From a virus, in the IMG/VR virus record IMGVR_UViG_3300025108_004173, positions 1-40,383 of that record: a stretch of DNA of 40,383 nt; one strand, given 5' to 3'. Under the pieces are notes generated by a model. The model worked only from the letters and a program-made list of their open reading frames with translations, had not been told where the DNA came from and did no database searches. Position 1 is the stretch's first letter. Every line of letters starts with the position of its first letter. Below, in pieces: positions 1-8,453 of the stretch. A program made the position numbers and the translations under genes.

Positions 1-462
1 GATAAAGAAGTGTATAATGATGGTGTTGGTGAAAATTTTGAGAAGCGTATTAACTTTTCTCTGTACAAAGACATTGTCCACGAACCAGTTTGTGAACACT
101 TGTTCCTTGGTACGAACAGAGAATACTATGATACGGTTCTTGGACAGTATGAAAATTATGCAGATCCAGCAGTGATTGTATATGAGAATCAGAAGGGACT
201 AGAAGTATTCAGACATGATTTGAAACACATCTACGTTCCAGTTGACAACCTGTGTGGTCTGTTCGAGAAGTATGTTTACACCAAGACTGCATTTGATCCA
301 GCGCCAAGACTTTTGCAAGAATGCAAGTACTATGGCAAGGAACTGATCTACGCAAGAGATCCGTCTATGGTAGACGGTGGTAGTGTCTATTATAAACGTG
401 ATCTGAAAGAACCAGATCTTACAGCGGTGTTTAACGCCATTGATATATTGAAGAGGAAGTAA
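1..462 (+). CDS. 3' part of a glycosyltransferase-like protein (partial)
   Basis: The reading frame is open from the first base of the window (Asp-Lys-Glu-Val...), so the gene begins upstream; the GTG at position 10 is probably an internal Val codon. The visible C-terminal 153 residues contain the stretch YVYTKTAFDPAPRLLQECKY followed by YGKEL. This resembles the C-terminal region of polysaccharide glycosyltransferase-like proteins, where a YTPT...D.SPR..ECKYYGKEV pattern recurs; that comparison is from memory. The stop lies 3 nt before the next gene, a sugar-type aminotransferase, which supports a role in surface-polysaccharide or glycan synthesis. No catalytic residue can be identified in the fragment. 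Confidence 0.5.
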   Translation, partial: DKEVYNDGVGENFEKRINFSLYKDIVHEPVCEHLFLGTNREYYDTVLGQYENYADPAVIVYENQKGLEVFRHDLKHIYVPVDNLCGLFEKYVYTKTAFDPAPRLLQECKYYGKELIYARDPSMVDGGSVYYKRDLKEPDLTAVFNAIDILKRK

Positions 463-465
463 AAA

Positions 466-1572
466 ATGAGTATCTCATATGATGCATGGGATCGTGAGTG
501 GAAAGCCAATGAAGTCGCATACTACGGTCTACTTGATAAAGCAATGCAAAAACCATATGATGGTAGTGTTGAGTTTTTGGAACAGAACATTGAGATGTTC
601 ACTGGACGTTACTATGCGGTAGGTGTTGCCAATGCAACTGATGCGTTATACTTTGCACTCGTGTCAAAAGGTATTGGACAGGGTGATGAAGTTATTGTAA
701 CTAACTTCTCATGGATATCTTCTGGTACTTGCGTAACACGTTGTGGTGCAACGCCTGTGTTCTGTGACATCGATTTGGATACTTATCACCTATCTTTTGA
801 ATCTGTGAAACGTATGGTTTCTCCAAAAACCAAAGCACTGATCTGGACACATCTGTTTGGTTCAATGTCAGACACTCGTGAAGTTGAGGAATGGTGCAGA
901 GACAAAGGTATTCTCTTTGTAGAAGATGCAGCGCAGTCTGTTGGTTCATCTTTGGATGGTCGTAAAGCAGGCAATATCGGTGACTGTAGTGTATTCAGTT
1001 TCAATTCAAATAAAGTTATCGCAGGTATCGCAGGCGGTGGGATGTTCTTGACAAATGATAAAGATCAGGCAAATGCCGTTATGTCTCTACGTAGACATGG
1101 TAAAGTCGGTGAGTCATTTGATACTGAACACGGTGTAAACTCCAAACTGTATGTACCAAACGCAGAGGTTATCGCCCATCGTCTTAAGTTCATGACGGTA
1201 TGGCAGAGTAAACGTCAAGAGATTGCAAAACTATATGACGCTGCATTCAAAAAGATGCCGATAGAAATACAGAAACAAAAACCTCGTTCTGTTCTCCAAC
1301 ACAACTACCACAAGTACGTTGTACGTTTTGAGGATCGGGAGACTCGTGACTTTATTAAGAAGTCTATAAAACAAACAGGGAAGTTCAAACCATCTGTTCA
1401 CTACGGTTGTCCACTTTCAGATCATGGTTGTTTTGATAACATAAACTTTCGTAAAGATGACACGCCTAATTCCAAGACCGCATCACAGACGATAATGTCA
1501 CTACCTATCCATCCTTTCCTTACAGACGATGAGATAAATACCGTTATAGAATCAATCGTGGGAATATTATAG
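466..1572 (+). CDS. DegT/DnrJ/EryC1/StrS-family PLP-dependent aminotransferase
   Basis: 368 residues, typical length for sugar aminotransferases that convert a nucleotide-linked keto-sugar to an amino-sugar in the cytoplasm. Diagnostic pieces are the N-terminal cofactor-binding stretch VGVANATDALYFAL, the VEDAAQSVGSS motif with the Asp that contacts the PLP pyridine nitrogen, and SFNSNKVIAGIAGGG, where Lys183 is the expected Schiff-base lysine. The ATG follows GAGGAAG by a suitable spacing. It sits 1 nt upstream of a radical SAM gene and two genes upstream of a carbamoyltransferase, suggesting one biosynthetic operon. The sugar substrate cannot be deduced. Confidence 0.92.
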   Translation: MSISYDAWDREWKANEVAYYGLLDKAMQKPYDGSVEFLEQNIEMFTGRYYAVGVANATDALYFALVSKGIGQGDEVIVTNFSWISSGTCVTRCGATPVFCDIDLDTYHLSFESVKRMVSPKTKALIWTHLFGSMSDTREVEEWCRDKGILFVEDAAQSVGSSLDGRKAGNIGDCSVFSFNSNKVIAGIAGGGMFLTNDKDQANAVMSLRRHGKVGESFDTEHGVNSKLYVPNAEVIAHRLKFMTVWQSKRQEIAKLYDAAFKKMPIEIQKQKPRSVLQHNYHKYVVRFEDRETRDFIKKSIKQTGKFKPSVHYGCPLSDHGCFDNINFRKDDTPNSKTASQTIMSLPIHPFLTDDEINTVIESIVGIL

Positions 1573-1573
1573 T

Positions 1574-2386
1574 ATGAGTTCAGAAAAATTTGGATTTGGT
1601 ATCGACTTCTATTTGACAAAGTCGTGTAACAAATCTTGCCATTATTGTACTGCATGGACAACTGAGATGAGAAATCTCGACATTGACATGGAGTTCGCAG
1701 CCCCTCTTCTTAAATGGTTATCACCATACAAAGCAAGAATCAATCTTCTTGGTGGAGAACCTGCACTTACAAACAACTTAGATGAGATGATTGCAGAGAT
1801 TAAGAAGTATCCTAATCTCACACCAGTTGTATTGTCTAACAGTTTGATCAGAAAATTTTACCCTCACATCTTAGAAGATCCAGCCGTCCACTATGTGGAA
1901 CATTTGGTATTGGACTTCTATGAAGATCGTATTGAGAAGTTGGGCAACTATGACTTCCTAGAGGAAAACGAAAATAATAATTACAATGTGATTATCATGA
2001 CTCCTAACTTCGAATTGTATAAGAAGAAGCATGGACTCATGGAACTGCATCACAAGAATACCTTGTTTAAAGAGTATAACTCAAGATCGCCCACTTACTC
2101 TACATTTGATCAGGAACCAGAGATGGTGAGACGTTTGTGTTCTCTCTTCCCTCGTGTTCCAGTAATTGATTTTGAAATGAAAAAAATCCGACACTGTAGT
2201 AAAAAAGTTATCAACGGTTCTCGTCACTTTGATGTGACACAGGAGAACATTGATAAGATGATGAACTTCGATCTATTTGAATTCGAAAAGTACTGTCAAA
2301 TGTGTACAGAGAAACTGTCTCGCAGAGGTAGTAAGATCGAAGCAGTGATGATGGATAAAATACTTGATAGGATGACAACAGCATAA
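1574..2386 (+). CDS. Radical SAM protein with C-terminal cysteines
   Basis: 270 residues. The N-terminus carries CNKSCHYC (Cys18, Cys22, Cys25), the CX3CX2C motif that binds the [4Fe-4S] cluster used to cleave S-adenosylmethionine. NLLGGEPAL follows, corresponding to the GGE motif that holds the SAM amino group. Later cysteines (RRLCSLF, IRHCSKK and YCQMC near the C-terminus) could bind an auxiliary cluster in the manner of SPASM/twitch domains; that is inference. The stop overlaps the ATG of the carbamoyltransferase by one base (TAATG), so the two are probably co-translated. The substrate is unknown; the neighbours suggest a sugar or a small molecule. Confidence 0.85.
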   Translation: MSSEKFGFGIDFYLTKSCNKSCHYCTAWTTEMRNLDIDMEFAAPLLKWLSPYKARINLLGGEPALTNNLDEMIAEIKKYPNLTPVVLSNSLIRKFYPHILEDPAVHYVEHLVLDFYEDRIEKLGNYDFLEENENNNYNVIIMTPNFELYKKKHGLMELHHKNTLFKEYNSRSPTYSTFDQEPEMVRRLCSLFPRVPVIDFEMKKIRHCSKKVINGSRHFDVTQENIDKMMNFDLFEFEKYCQMCTEKLSRRGSKIEAVMMDKILDRMTTA

Positions 2387-3984
2387 TGGCACAGATCTTT
2401 GCCCAACCCCTAAACTTACATGATCATAACACATTCGACGGAAAGACACACATACAGTACGAGAGATACCCTGTATCATATCGTCGTAAACACTGTCACT
2501 GGCGGATAAAATATAACGAGAAGAATCCAGAACATCTCAGAATGTTGGATCAACAAATTCCTTTTCAAGACATGTATAATGAATTGTTTGATCAAAACGC
2601 TGACTCTGAAACTATCCTCGCAATGAACCACACACTGAATGGTCTGAAACTGTACGGTGCGGATAGGTTTATTGAGAAGTTCGATGAATTTGGTAAAGAT
2701 ACCATTGGGTTCAGACCAAAAAACTTGTGGGACTATCAGGCACAAGGTAATGTGTATTACACTGATCACCACCTCGCCCATGCAGCGCACACGTTCTTGT
2801 CTTCTGGTTACGAAGAGTCGGATATTTTTATCATCGATGGCGGTGGTAATATGTTCCGTTCTATCTTCGTTGACTCTAAAAAACAAGAAGTCGTTGATCT
2901 AAGTGATCATCTACCATTGGGCTGGTTGTGGAATGTCATGACAAAAATTGGAGACTTTGGTGTACTTCAAGAAGGTAAACTTATGGGACTCGTGGGGTAC
3001 GGTAAGTTCGACATTCGTTGGTATGAGATATTCCATCTTATGTTTGAAGAGTTCTGGAATCAGTCAGGTAAGTATTGGCCAGATCATCCATACTTCGAAT
3101 CCTTCATGAAGAATGATAGTTGGAAAGTTGACATGGCTCATACTCTACAACAGTTTACCTTAGACAAGATTGAAGAGATTGTATTACCATTGAAGACATC
3201 TAACAACCTATGTGTTGCAGGGGGTGTTGCATACAACGGTTATATGAATGAGATGTTAACCAAACACTGGGATAACGTTTATGTACCTTGTGCGCCTGGC
3301 GATGAGGGACAATCTATTGGTCTGTACATGCACGCTAACTATGTTCTCAATGGAGAGGTAGACATCCCACCAATTTATATGGGGGATGAGTATGAAGTCG
3401 ATCCACAGATCTTTGAAGGTTTGTCTGCAGAAGAGATGGACTTTGATGACATCTGTTTAGTCGTTGCAAAAGAGATTGCGAATGGTGCAACAGTTGGTTG
3501 GCACCAAGGACGTGCGGAGAGTGGTAATCGTGCACTGGGTAATCGTAGTATTCTTGCAGATCCACGTGATGCTAGAATCAAAGACATTATCAATGGACGT
3601 ATCAAGATGCGTGAAGACTTCCGTCCGTTTGCACCTAGTGTTCTGGTTGAACATTATCAAGACTATTTTGATACAAACCAACCAAGTCCATTCATGTCAC
3701 GTATCATGCCTGTCAAGGAAGATAAGAAAGAGGTAATCCCTGGCGTCACTCACGTCGATGGAACCGCTCGTATCCAGACTGTTGATAAAGAGACTAATGA
3801 GAGATACTACAAAGTTATCGATGCATTCTATAAAGAGACAGGTGTTCCTATGCTTGTTAACACTAGTTTCAATTGCCAAGAACCTGTGGTGGAGACACCG
3901 AAGAATGCAGTGGATACATTCAAGAGAACAGGACTTGATATTCTTGTGGTAGGGAATTGGTTAGTTAGAAAATGGAAAAAATAA
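2386..3984 (+). CDS. NodU/CmcH-family carbamoyltransferase
   Basis: 532 residues. These enzymes transfer a carbamoyl group from carbamoyl phosphate, through carbamoyl-adenylate, to a hydroxyl on a sugar or natural product. The protein shows the family hallmarks in order: DHHLAHAAHTFLSSG (metal-binding histidines near residues 128-132), the ASKHA nucleotide-fold motif FIIDGGGN, GKLMGLVGYG, and the C-terminal domain signature GRAESGNRALGNRSILADPR (starting at Gly375) followed by REDFRPFAPSV. The length is close to that of NodU-type enzymes. The 3' end overlaps the next gene by 13 nt. With the aminotransferase and radical SAM gene it forms a compact modification cassette. Confidence 0.9.
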   Translation: MAQIFAQPLNLHDHNTFDGKTHIQYERYPVSYRRKHCHWRIKYNEKNPEHLRMLDQQIPFQDMYNELFDQNADSETILAMNHTLNGLKLYGADRFIEKFDEFGKDTIGFRPKNLWDYQAQGNVYYTDHHLAHAAHTFLSSGYEESDIFIIDGGGNMFRSIFVDSKKQEVVDLSDHLPLGWLWNVMTKIGDFGVLQEGKLMGLVGYGKFDIRWYEIFHLMFEEFWNQSGKYWPDHPYFESFMKNDSWKVDMAHTLQQFTLDKIEEIVLPLKTSNNLCVAGGVAYNGYMNEMLTKHWDNVYVPCAPGDEGQSIGLYMHANYVLNGEVDIPPIYMGDEYEVDPQIFEGLSAEEMDFDDICLVVAKEIANGATVGWHQGRAESGNRALGNRSILADPRDARIKDIINGRIKMREDFRPFAPSVLVEHYQDYFDTNQPSPFMSRIMPVKEDKKEVIPGVTHVDGTARIQTVDKETNERYYKVIDAFYKETGVPMLVNTSFNCQEPVVETPKNAVDTFKRTGLDILVVGNWLVRKWKK

Positions 3985-4691
3985 ACTTATATAATAACAC
4001 CATAGATCTTGACTATATGCGAACGTTAGTCAAATTTGGAGAAAGGTTTCCAGATCGTCAAAGTGATATCTGGGACTCTGTTTCTGCAAATCAGTTTGTT
4101 TCTAAAAAAGAACTGTTGACAACCATACTAGAAAGTGGTATATTAACAGAGAAACTAACGGTAATAGTTATTGGATCTTGGTATGGATCTATCATCGTTC
4201 CTGTAATTGCGCCTTTGGTGAAGAAAGTAGTCTTGTTTGATATTGACGAACAGACAACACATATGGCGTCAAACCTACACGATTATGATAACTGTGTTTA
4301 CAGTACAGTGGACGTTACAAAATATAAGTCTGGAGAATTCGACACCGACAATCTGTTAATTATAAACACATCGTGTGAACATATGCAATCTATGTGTGAT
4401 GTATTGGCACTTCAAAAATGCCCTTGGAATCACAAAAGAACGCACTTTGCGTTTCAATCAAATAACATGTACGGTATCGAAGGACATGTGAACTGTAAAG
4501 ACACAATAGATGATTTTAAGAAAGAACTGCCACTTCGTCATCTAATTTTAAAACAACAAGGAATAACTGAAGAACGTGGCACCAGATATTTCTTATTCGG
4601 CATGTTACCGCCCAATCAATCGATGAGATCAAATGGATCACGTCAGTTGAATTTGAGGCAGAGAACAGAGCAAGGGGTTAAAAGAAAATGA
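3972..4691 (+). CDS. Class I SAM-dependent methyltransferase-like protein
   Basis: 239 residues. VIVIGSWYGSIIVPVI looks like the glycine-rich SAM-binding motif I, followed about 20 residues later by VVLFDIDEQT with the acidic residue expected to hold the ribose. LLIINTSCEHM occupies the position of motif IV. This supports a Rossmann-fold methyltransferase, although the GSWYG form is unusual. The gene overlaps the carbamoyltransferase by 13 nt and the heme oxygenase by 4 nt (ATGA). A candidate sigma70-type promoter (TTGACA at 4116, 17-nt spacer, TATATT ending at 4144) lies inside it and could feed the bilin genes, but it may be chance. Substrate unknown. Confidence 0.65.
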   Translation: MEKINLYNNTIDLDYMRTLVKFGERFPDRQSDIWDSVSANQFVSKKELLTTILESGILTEKLTVIVIGSWYGSIIVPVIAPLVKKVVLFDIDEQTTHMASNLHDYDNCVYSTVDVTKYKSGEFDTDNLLIINTSCEHMQSMCDVLALQKCPWNHKRTHFAFQSNNMYGIEGHVNCKDTIDDFKKELPLRHLILKQQGITEERGTRYFLFGMLPPNQSMRSNGSRQLNLRQRTEQGVKRK

Positions 4692-5224
4692 GTAATTTAA
4701 AAGAACTTACGTGGGAACATCATGAGAAGGCTGAGACATCTCAGTTCGCAACAACACTGATGAGTGGTGATATTACACCAAAAGAGTATCAGGAGTATTT
4801 GTTCAATCAGATGGTTTGTTATGGTGCACTTGAAGGTGCGGTAGATCTACCAGAAGAATACAAACGTGTGTTTCGTGCAAACGCAATCTTCGAAGACATG
4901 CATGAACTGATGAAAGAATTCAATCTTCAACCGATTGAAACTGCACTAGAAACAACTGTAGAATACGTGAACTATATTGAGAGCATTAAGAATGACAACC
5001 ATCGTCTTCTTGCACACTTGTATGTACGTCATTTTGGTGACTTGCATGGTGGTCAGATGATCTCAAAGAAAGTGCCAGGCAGTGGTAAGTATTATCAGTT
5101 CGAAGATAGATATGAACTAATCAAAGGGATGCGTACATTACTTGATGATTCGATGGCAGACGAAGCAAGAATTTGTTTTGATTTTGCATTTCGATCTTTC
5201 GAGGAAATGAGCACAGATGAGTGA
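4688..5224 (+). CDS. ho1: Heme oxygenase (biliverdin-forming)
   Basis: 178 residues, a single-domain soluble heme oxygenase that opens heme to biliverdin, Fe2+ and CO using reduced ferredoxin and O2. The proximal-ligand motif is near the start (HHEKAE, His12 the likely iron ligand). The distal helix is RHFGDLHGGQMI (Asp118 equivalent to the catalytic Asp of the GDLSGG motif, with His120 where most homologues have Ser). At about 178 residues it is shorter than the cyanobacterial HO1 I remember (near 240). The ATG overlaps the upstream stop (ATGA), and the 3' end overlaps the bilin reductase by 8 nt. This coupling suggests biliverdin is passed straight to the reductase. Confidence 0.9.
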   Translation: MSNLKELTWEHHEKAETSQFATTLMSGDITPKEYQEYLFNQMVCYGALEGAVDLPEEYKRVFRANAIFEDMHELMKEFNLQPIETALETTVEYVNYIESIKNDNHRLLAHLYVRHFGDLHGGQMISKKVPGSGKYYQFEDRYELIKGMRTLLDDSMADEARICFDFAFRSFEEMSTDE

Positions 5225-5897
5225 GCACGCTGATAAGTTAAAAGGATTCGCATTTTTTCTCGAAACACAATTCGATAAATACCTCAACCAATGGGATAAT
5301 AAAAAACACTTCCAACACCTTCATGGGTGGCAAGATGATTTTTGGAATAGTGATCTCGTTGAAAAATGTCATCTTAAAACGATTGACTTGTTAGAAGAAC
5401 GTAAACTATGGTTACTACATCTTAATATATTTCCACGGCCAGGCTGGGACATCCCTATCCTTGGTTGTGATATTGTTGCAGGCCCTAATAAGATTAGTGG
5501 TGCGTTCTTTGATTTTTCTCCAGTTGTCCATGATGATCACGAAATGTGTAAACACTTCAATGATCAGACACAAAAGTTTACTTGGAAGAAACCACGTGAA
5601 CTGCCTCCTTGGGCAAAGGAGATCTTCAGTGACCACATGATGGCAATCGGAAACGTGCGTGGTGAGGAAACAGATAACTTCCTTCTTGCCATTTCCCAAT
5701 TAATATGTTATTATCTAAAGAACATGGAAGATAAAGCAGTGCAGGTAGATTTCTCTACACGAGAGATCCTCAACAAGTATTGTATTAATCAGAAGAAGAA
5801 TGATCAGTTGCACAACAGTATACGTGCAATGGGTATCAGTGACGAAGCAAAAGACTACTATGTAAACAACGTATTATTTGAAGAGATCAATGACTAA
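5217..5897 (+). CDS. pcyX: Ferredoxin-dependent bilin reductase, PcyX-like
   Basis: 226 residues with the HY2/FDBR signature FPRPGWDIPILGCDIVAGP followed by SGAFFDFSP. Asp99 of DFSP aligns with the conserved catalytic Asp of PcyA and PebS. The enzyme should reduce biliverdin with electrons from host ferredoxin. From memory, PcyX enzymes of uncultured marine phages are PcyA-like in sequence but make phycoerythrobilin by a four-electron reduction. The PcyA-like FPRP/GCD core together with the heme oxygenase neighbour fits PcyX better than PebS, but PcyA activity (phycocyanobilin) cannot be excluded by eye. The start overlaps heme oxygenase by 8 nt and GAGGAAA upstream can serve as its ribosome site. 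Confidence 0.82.
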   Translation: MSEHADKLKGFAFFLETQFDKYLNQWDNKKHFQHLHGWQDDFWNSDLVEKCHLKTIDLLEERKLWLLHLNIFPRPGWDIPILGCDIVAGPNKISGAFFDFSPVVHDDHEMCKHFNDQTQKFTWKKPRELPPWAKEIFSDHMMAIGNVRGEETDNFLLAISQLICYYLKNMEDKAVQVDFSTREILNKYCINQKKNDQLHNSIRAMGISDEAKDYYVNNVLFEEIND

Positions 5898-6654
5898 AAC
5901 TTTACTTACTCTTGGGGATAGTTGGACAGACAGTGAATATCCTGGCTATGCACCCAACGGTGTAGTAACTTGGGCTGAACAAGTAATAGAAAATATGGAA
6001 GGTTGGAAACTCGTCAACCTTGCAAAAGAAGCATCTGGTAATGAAAAAATTATGAAGATTGGTGTAGACTATCTTCGTGACAATACACCAGATGCAATCT
6101 GCGTGTTGTGGTCAGAACAACATAGAGAGGATTTCTACAATCGTCATAACTTGATGCCTATCTCTGCACTGTATAATAAATTGTGTGATCCGAAGACTAC
6201 AGAGATATACAACGTTCAGGCGGTTTATGATTCTCTTGTGAATACAAACTTACACTTAAATGTGCCTAGAGAATATTTTAGAAACCTCTACATTCTTCAA
6301 AGTTTTGCAGACATGAAGGGTATACCGATATATCACGGACAGGGTACTAAGTTGTGGTCGAAATGGATCTACAATAAGATGGGCAAGAAAGTTGGAAACC
6401 GATTGTGGCGAGAATGGTTAACTGCATTCATAGAGTGTGAGTACTTTGAGATGTTTGATAAAGATCCCAAAAACTTTGTGGGATGGCCTATGCAAATTGG
6501 TATTACCAGTAAGGGGTTTTCTTTCACCGAAAGGTTTGATGGTAGACACAGAATATCTGGTGATGATCCACACCCTAATACAAAGGGACATGAAATGATT
6601 GCTTATGAGTTCTTGAAGAAACTAAAGGCAAAGGAAACAATCGTCAATGCCTAA
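5890..6654 (+). CDS. SGNH/GDSL-like hydrolase, copy 1
   Basis: 254 residues from the ATG at 5890; a TTG 12 nt upstream is possible but the ATG has a GAAGAG ribosome site. The N-terminus carries TLGDSWTD, matching block I of SGNH hydrolases with Ser11 as nucleophile, and the C-terminus has DDPHPNTKGHEMIA, matching block V with Asp and His of the triad. Such folds include esterases and glycan O-acetyl-modifying enzymes. No signal peptide, so it probably acts in the cytoplasm or in the virion. It overlaps PcyX by 8 nt and is followed by a paralogue. The substrate is unknown; deacylation of a glycan is one possibility. Confidence 0.68.
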   Translation: MTKTLLTLGDSWTDSEYPGYAPNGVVTWAEQVIENMEGWKLVNLAKEASGNEKIMKIGVDYLRDNTPDAICVLWSEQHREDFYNRHNLMPISALYNKLCDPKTTEIYNVQAVYDSLVNTNLHLNVPREYFRNLYILQSFADMKGIPIYHGQGTKLWSKWIYNKMGKKVGNRLWREWLTAFIECEYFEMFDKDPKNFVGWPMQIGITSKGFSFTERFDGRHRISGDDPHPNTKGHEMIAYEFLKKLKAKETIVNA

Positions 6655-7417
6655 ACTTCTTGCAGTAGGATGCAGTTGGACAGATCAGAACTACAACACT
6701 CCAGTTAACGACGAACATGGTATAAAGACATGGCCGACACTTCTTGGTGAGTCCTTGGGGTACGAAACCATTAACATGGGCATATCTGGTTCTGGTAACA
6801 ACAGTATTATGAAACAGGCAATCAATGGTATCCACAGAGAGAATCCCGATTTGATCTGTGTCTTGTGGTCGAACCAAGGCAGAATTGATCTATGGAACTT
6901 CGAACACCTCTTGCCATTCAATCTATTTTTTGGTAATATACAGAATATAGAAAGGTGGTCATCGTTAACTCAAAAGTTTGCGGCCACGATGGTAAGGAGA
7001 CTTATACACGATGAGGAAGATTTAAATGTTATTGACGAGTTCTTTAGAAATATGTTTATTCTTAATGACATTGCAACTCATAGGAACATACCGATATACT
7101 TTGGTACGGCTATAAAAATATGGCCTCACACTCATTATAAGGTTCAAAGCAAGAACGTTGATGAGGTTAAACGATATAAAAGATTCATGAAAGAGTGGAT
7201 TAGAAACTCCTACTTTAATGAGTTCGATAAGAAAAAGTATAAAGAAAAATTTATCGGGTGGCCGTGGTTAGAAGAAGCGGGTGGTTTTACGATGGAAGAA
7301 TTGTTGAAGGATAAAGATCGAAATCCGATACATCGTATCTCAGAAGAAGATAGTCACCCCAATACAAAAGGACATGAGGTAATCGCAAATGAGTTTCTTA
7401 AGAAGATTAAAATATAA
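6647..7417 (+). CDS. SGNH/GDSL-like hydrolase, copy 2 (paralogue)
   Basis: 256 residues, clearly related to the preceding protein: AVGCSWTD at the N-terminus (Ser10 as likely nucleophile), shared ICVLWS and EFFRN(M/L)(F/Y)IL segments, and EEDSHPNTKGHEVIANEFL at the C-terminus. Block I reads GCSWT rather than GDSWT, a known variant in phage SGNH-like proteins. The two probably arose by tandem duplication and have diverged widely while keeping the triad positions. The gene overlaps its predecessor by 8 nt. No signal peptide or membrane segment is visible. Confidence 0.66.
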   Translation: MPKLLAVGCSWTDQNYNTPVNDEHGIKTWPTLLGESLGYETINMGISGSGNNSIMKQAINGIHRENPDLICVLWSNQGRIDLWNFEHLLPFNLFFGNIQNIERWSSLTQKFAATMVRRLIHDEEDLNVIDEFFRNMFILNDIATHRNIPIYFGTAIKIWPHTHYKVQSKNVDEVKRYKRFMKEWIRNSYFNEFDKKKYKEKFIGWPWLEEAGGFTMEELLKDKDRNPIHRISEEDSHPNTKGHEVIANEFLKKIKI

Positions 7418-7499
7418 AATCCGAATTTTTTTCGCAAGATGGGATAAAGATGAGGAACCAGAAACATTCATCTATGAAGAGGAAGATACAGGCAAATGA
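7389..7499 (+). CDS. 36-residue micro-protein, unknown function
   Basis: Short gene encoding a basic N-terminal half (MSFLRRLKYKIRIFFARW) and a strongly acidic C-terminal half rich in Glu. It starts inside the end of the SGNH copy 2 gene and ends with an ATGA overlap onto the gp33-like gene, the arrangement used by its neighbours, which is the main reason to believe it. The amphipathic basic and aromatic start could contact a membrane. I recognise no family. Confidence 0.55.
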   Translation: MSFLRRLKYKIRIFFARWDKDEEPETFIYEEEDTGK

Positions 7500-7750
7500 A
7501 TACAACTGTGGTGTCACTAACACCAGAAAAAATACATCACGCTATTGCAGAACAAATCGCAAGAGGCGTACCATACATTGACGCATTGATTACTTACGCA
7601 GAAAAGAACAATCTGGAAATAGAATCTGTGGCTGATGTGATTAAAAAGTCCTCTATTCTGAAGGAAAAGATTCGCAGAGAGGCAACTGAACTTAGAATGG
7701 TAAAGAAACCCGAAGAAGAACAGCTTGATGTAACAACATTATGTGATTGA
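7496..7750 (+). CDS. 33: Late transcription coactivator, gp33-like
   Basis: 84 residues. In T4, gp33 binds the RNA polymerase beta flap and links the sliding clamp to the late sigma factor gp55, allowing activated late transcription. This protein shows the pattern I associate with gp33 of marine T4-like phages: an N-terminal LTPEKIHHAIAEQI helix, VPYIDALITYAEKNNLEIES and a following LKEKIRREATEL helix. The position just upstream of gp59 and gp32 genes matches the T4 order 33-59-32, apart from one inserted PP-loop gene. T4-type late promoters elsewhere in the window are consistent with its function. No gp55 is in this window. Confidence 0.72.
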   Translation: MNTTVVSLTPEKIHHAIAEQIARGVPYIDALITYAEKNNLEIESVADVIKKSSILKEKIRREATELRMVKKPEEEQLDVTTLCD

Positions 7751-7751
7751 T

Positions 7752-8453
7752 ATGGCCAACTTGGAACCTCTAGGACTTCGATCATCAGAAGATCCTATTG
7801 AAAATATTAAAACAGTACTTGACAACTATGACCATATTGGTATATGGTTGAGTGGTGGTGCAGACTCAGCGTTGGGTTTGTATTTACTTCAGATGTATAA
7901 TACGAATACAACTATCTTGCCTTTGCATGGTATGGACATTCGTAGATGGAGAGATGGTCAAACAAAACTTTCTGAGGGTGCAACTGAAGACATCATAAAG
8001 GTGATAAGGAAAAGACAACCAGAAAAGTCTCATCTACTTCACGATATGTATTGTTTTGATTATGAAAAAGAGGACTGGGAGACTAAGGCAAAATATCACC
8101 AACCAGTTGAAGATGGGTTACGTGCAGATGGGACAATACAAGTCGCACTTAATTTTGTGACAAAGAACCCTCCAATCCAACTCCATAATCAACAAGAACC
8201 ACGTAGAGATAATAAGAAAGCAAAGGTTCGGAGACCTTTCGCTCGACGTGATAAAAAATGGGTTGCAAGTTTGTATGAAGAATATGACTTGATGAAAGAC
8301 CTATTCCCACTAACTGTATCTTGCATTTCGCCATGGGATGAACCATGCAAACAATGTTTCTGGTGCAAGGAAAAGAAGTGGGCTTTTGGAATGTATGATG
8401 GTGGAATTAAAAATGATCGAATTACCAAAATATATAAACGACGAGTCGTATAA
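7752..8453 (+). CDS. QueC-like PP-loop ATPase
   Basis: 233 residues from ATG 7752 (a GTG at 7743 overlapping gp33 is an alternative). GIWLSGGADSALGLYLL carries the SGGxDS PP-loop that binds ATP in QueC, tRNA thiolases and related adenylating enzymes. Near the C-terminus C-x7-C-x2-C-x2-C (CISPWDEPCKQCFWC) resembles the zinc site of QueC, which makes 7-cyano-7-deazaguanine. No queD, queE or folE is in the window, so a role in deazaguanine DNA modification is only a suggestion; another amide- or thio-forming reaction is possible. It interrupts the gp33-gp59 pair, and its 3' end overlaps gp59 by about 40 nt. Confidence 0.7.
   Translation: MANLEPLGLRSSEDPIENIKTVLDNYDHIGIWLSGGADSALGLYLLQMYNTNTTILPLHGMDIRRWRDGQTKLSEGATEDIIKVIRKRQPEKSHLLHDMYCFDYEKEDWETKAKYHQPVEDGLRADGTIQVALNFVTKNPPIQLHNQQEPRRDNKKAKVRRPFARRDKKWVASLYEEYDLMKDLFPLTVSCISPWDEPCKQCFWCKEKKWAFGMYDGGIKNDRITKIYKRRVV

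Noticed and set aside
1533-1540. GATAAATA near the end of the aminotransferase gene
   Set aside because: Matches the late-promoter variant but the downstream gene is a biosynthetic enzyme and the ATG is at a similar but not equal distance (34 nt). A sequence of 8 nt with one mismatch occurs by chance.
4116-4144. TTGACA-17-TATATT inside the methyltransferase-like gene as promoter of the heme oxygenase/bilin reductase genes
   Set aside because: It lies over 500 nt upstream of heme oxygenase, within coding sequence and with an imperfect -10. Left as a possibility in the gene note only.
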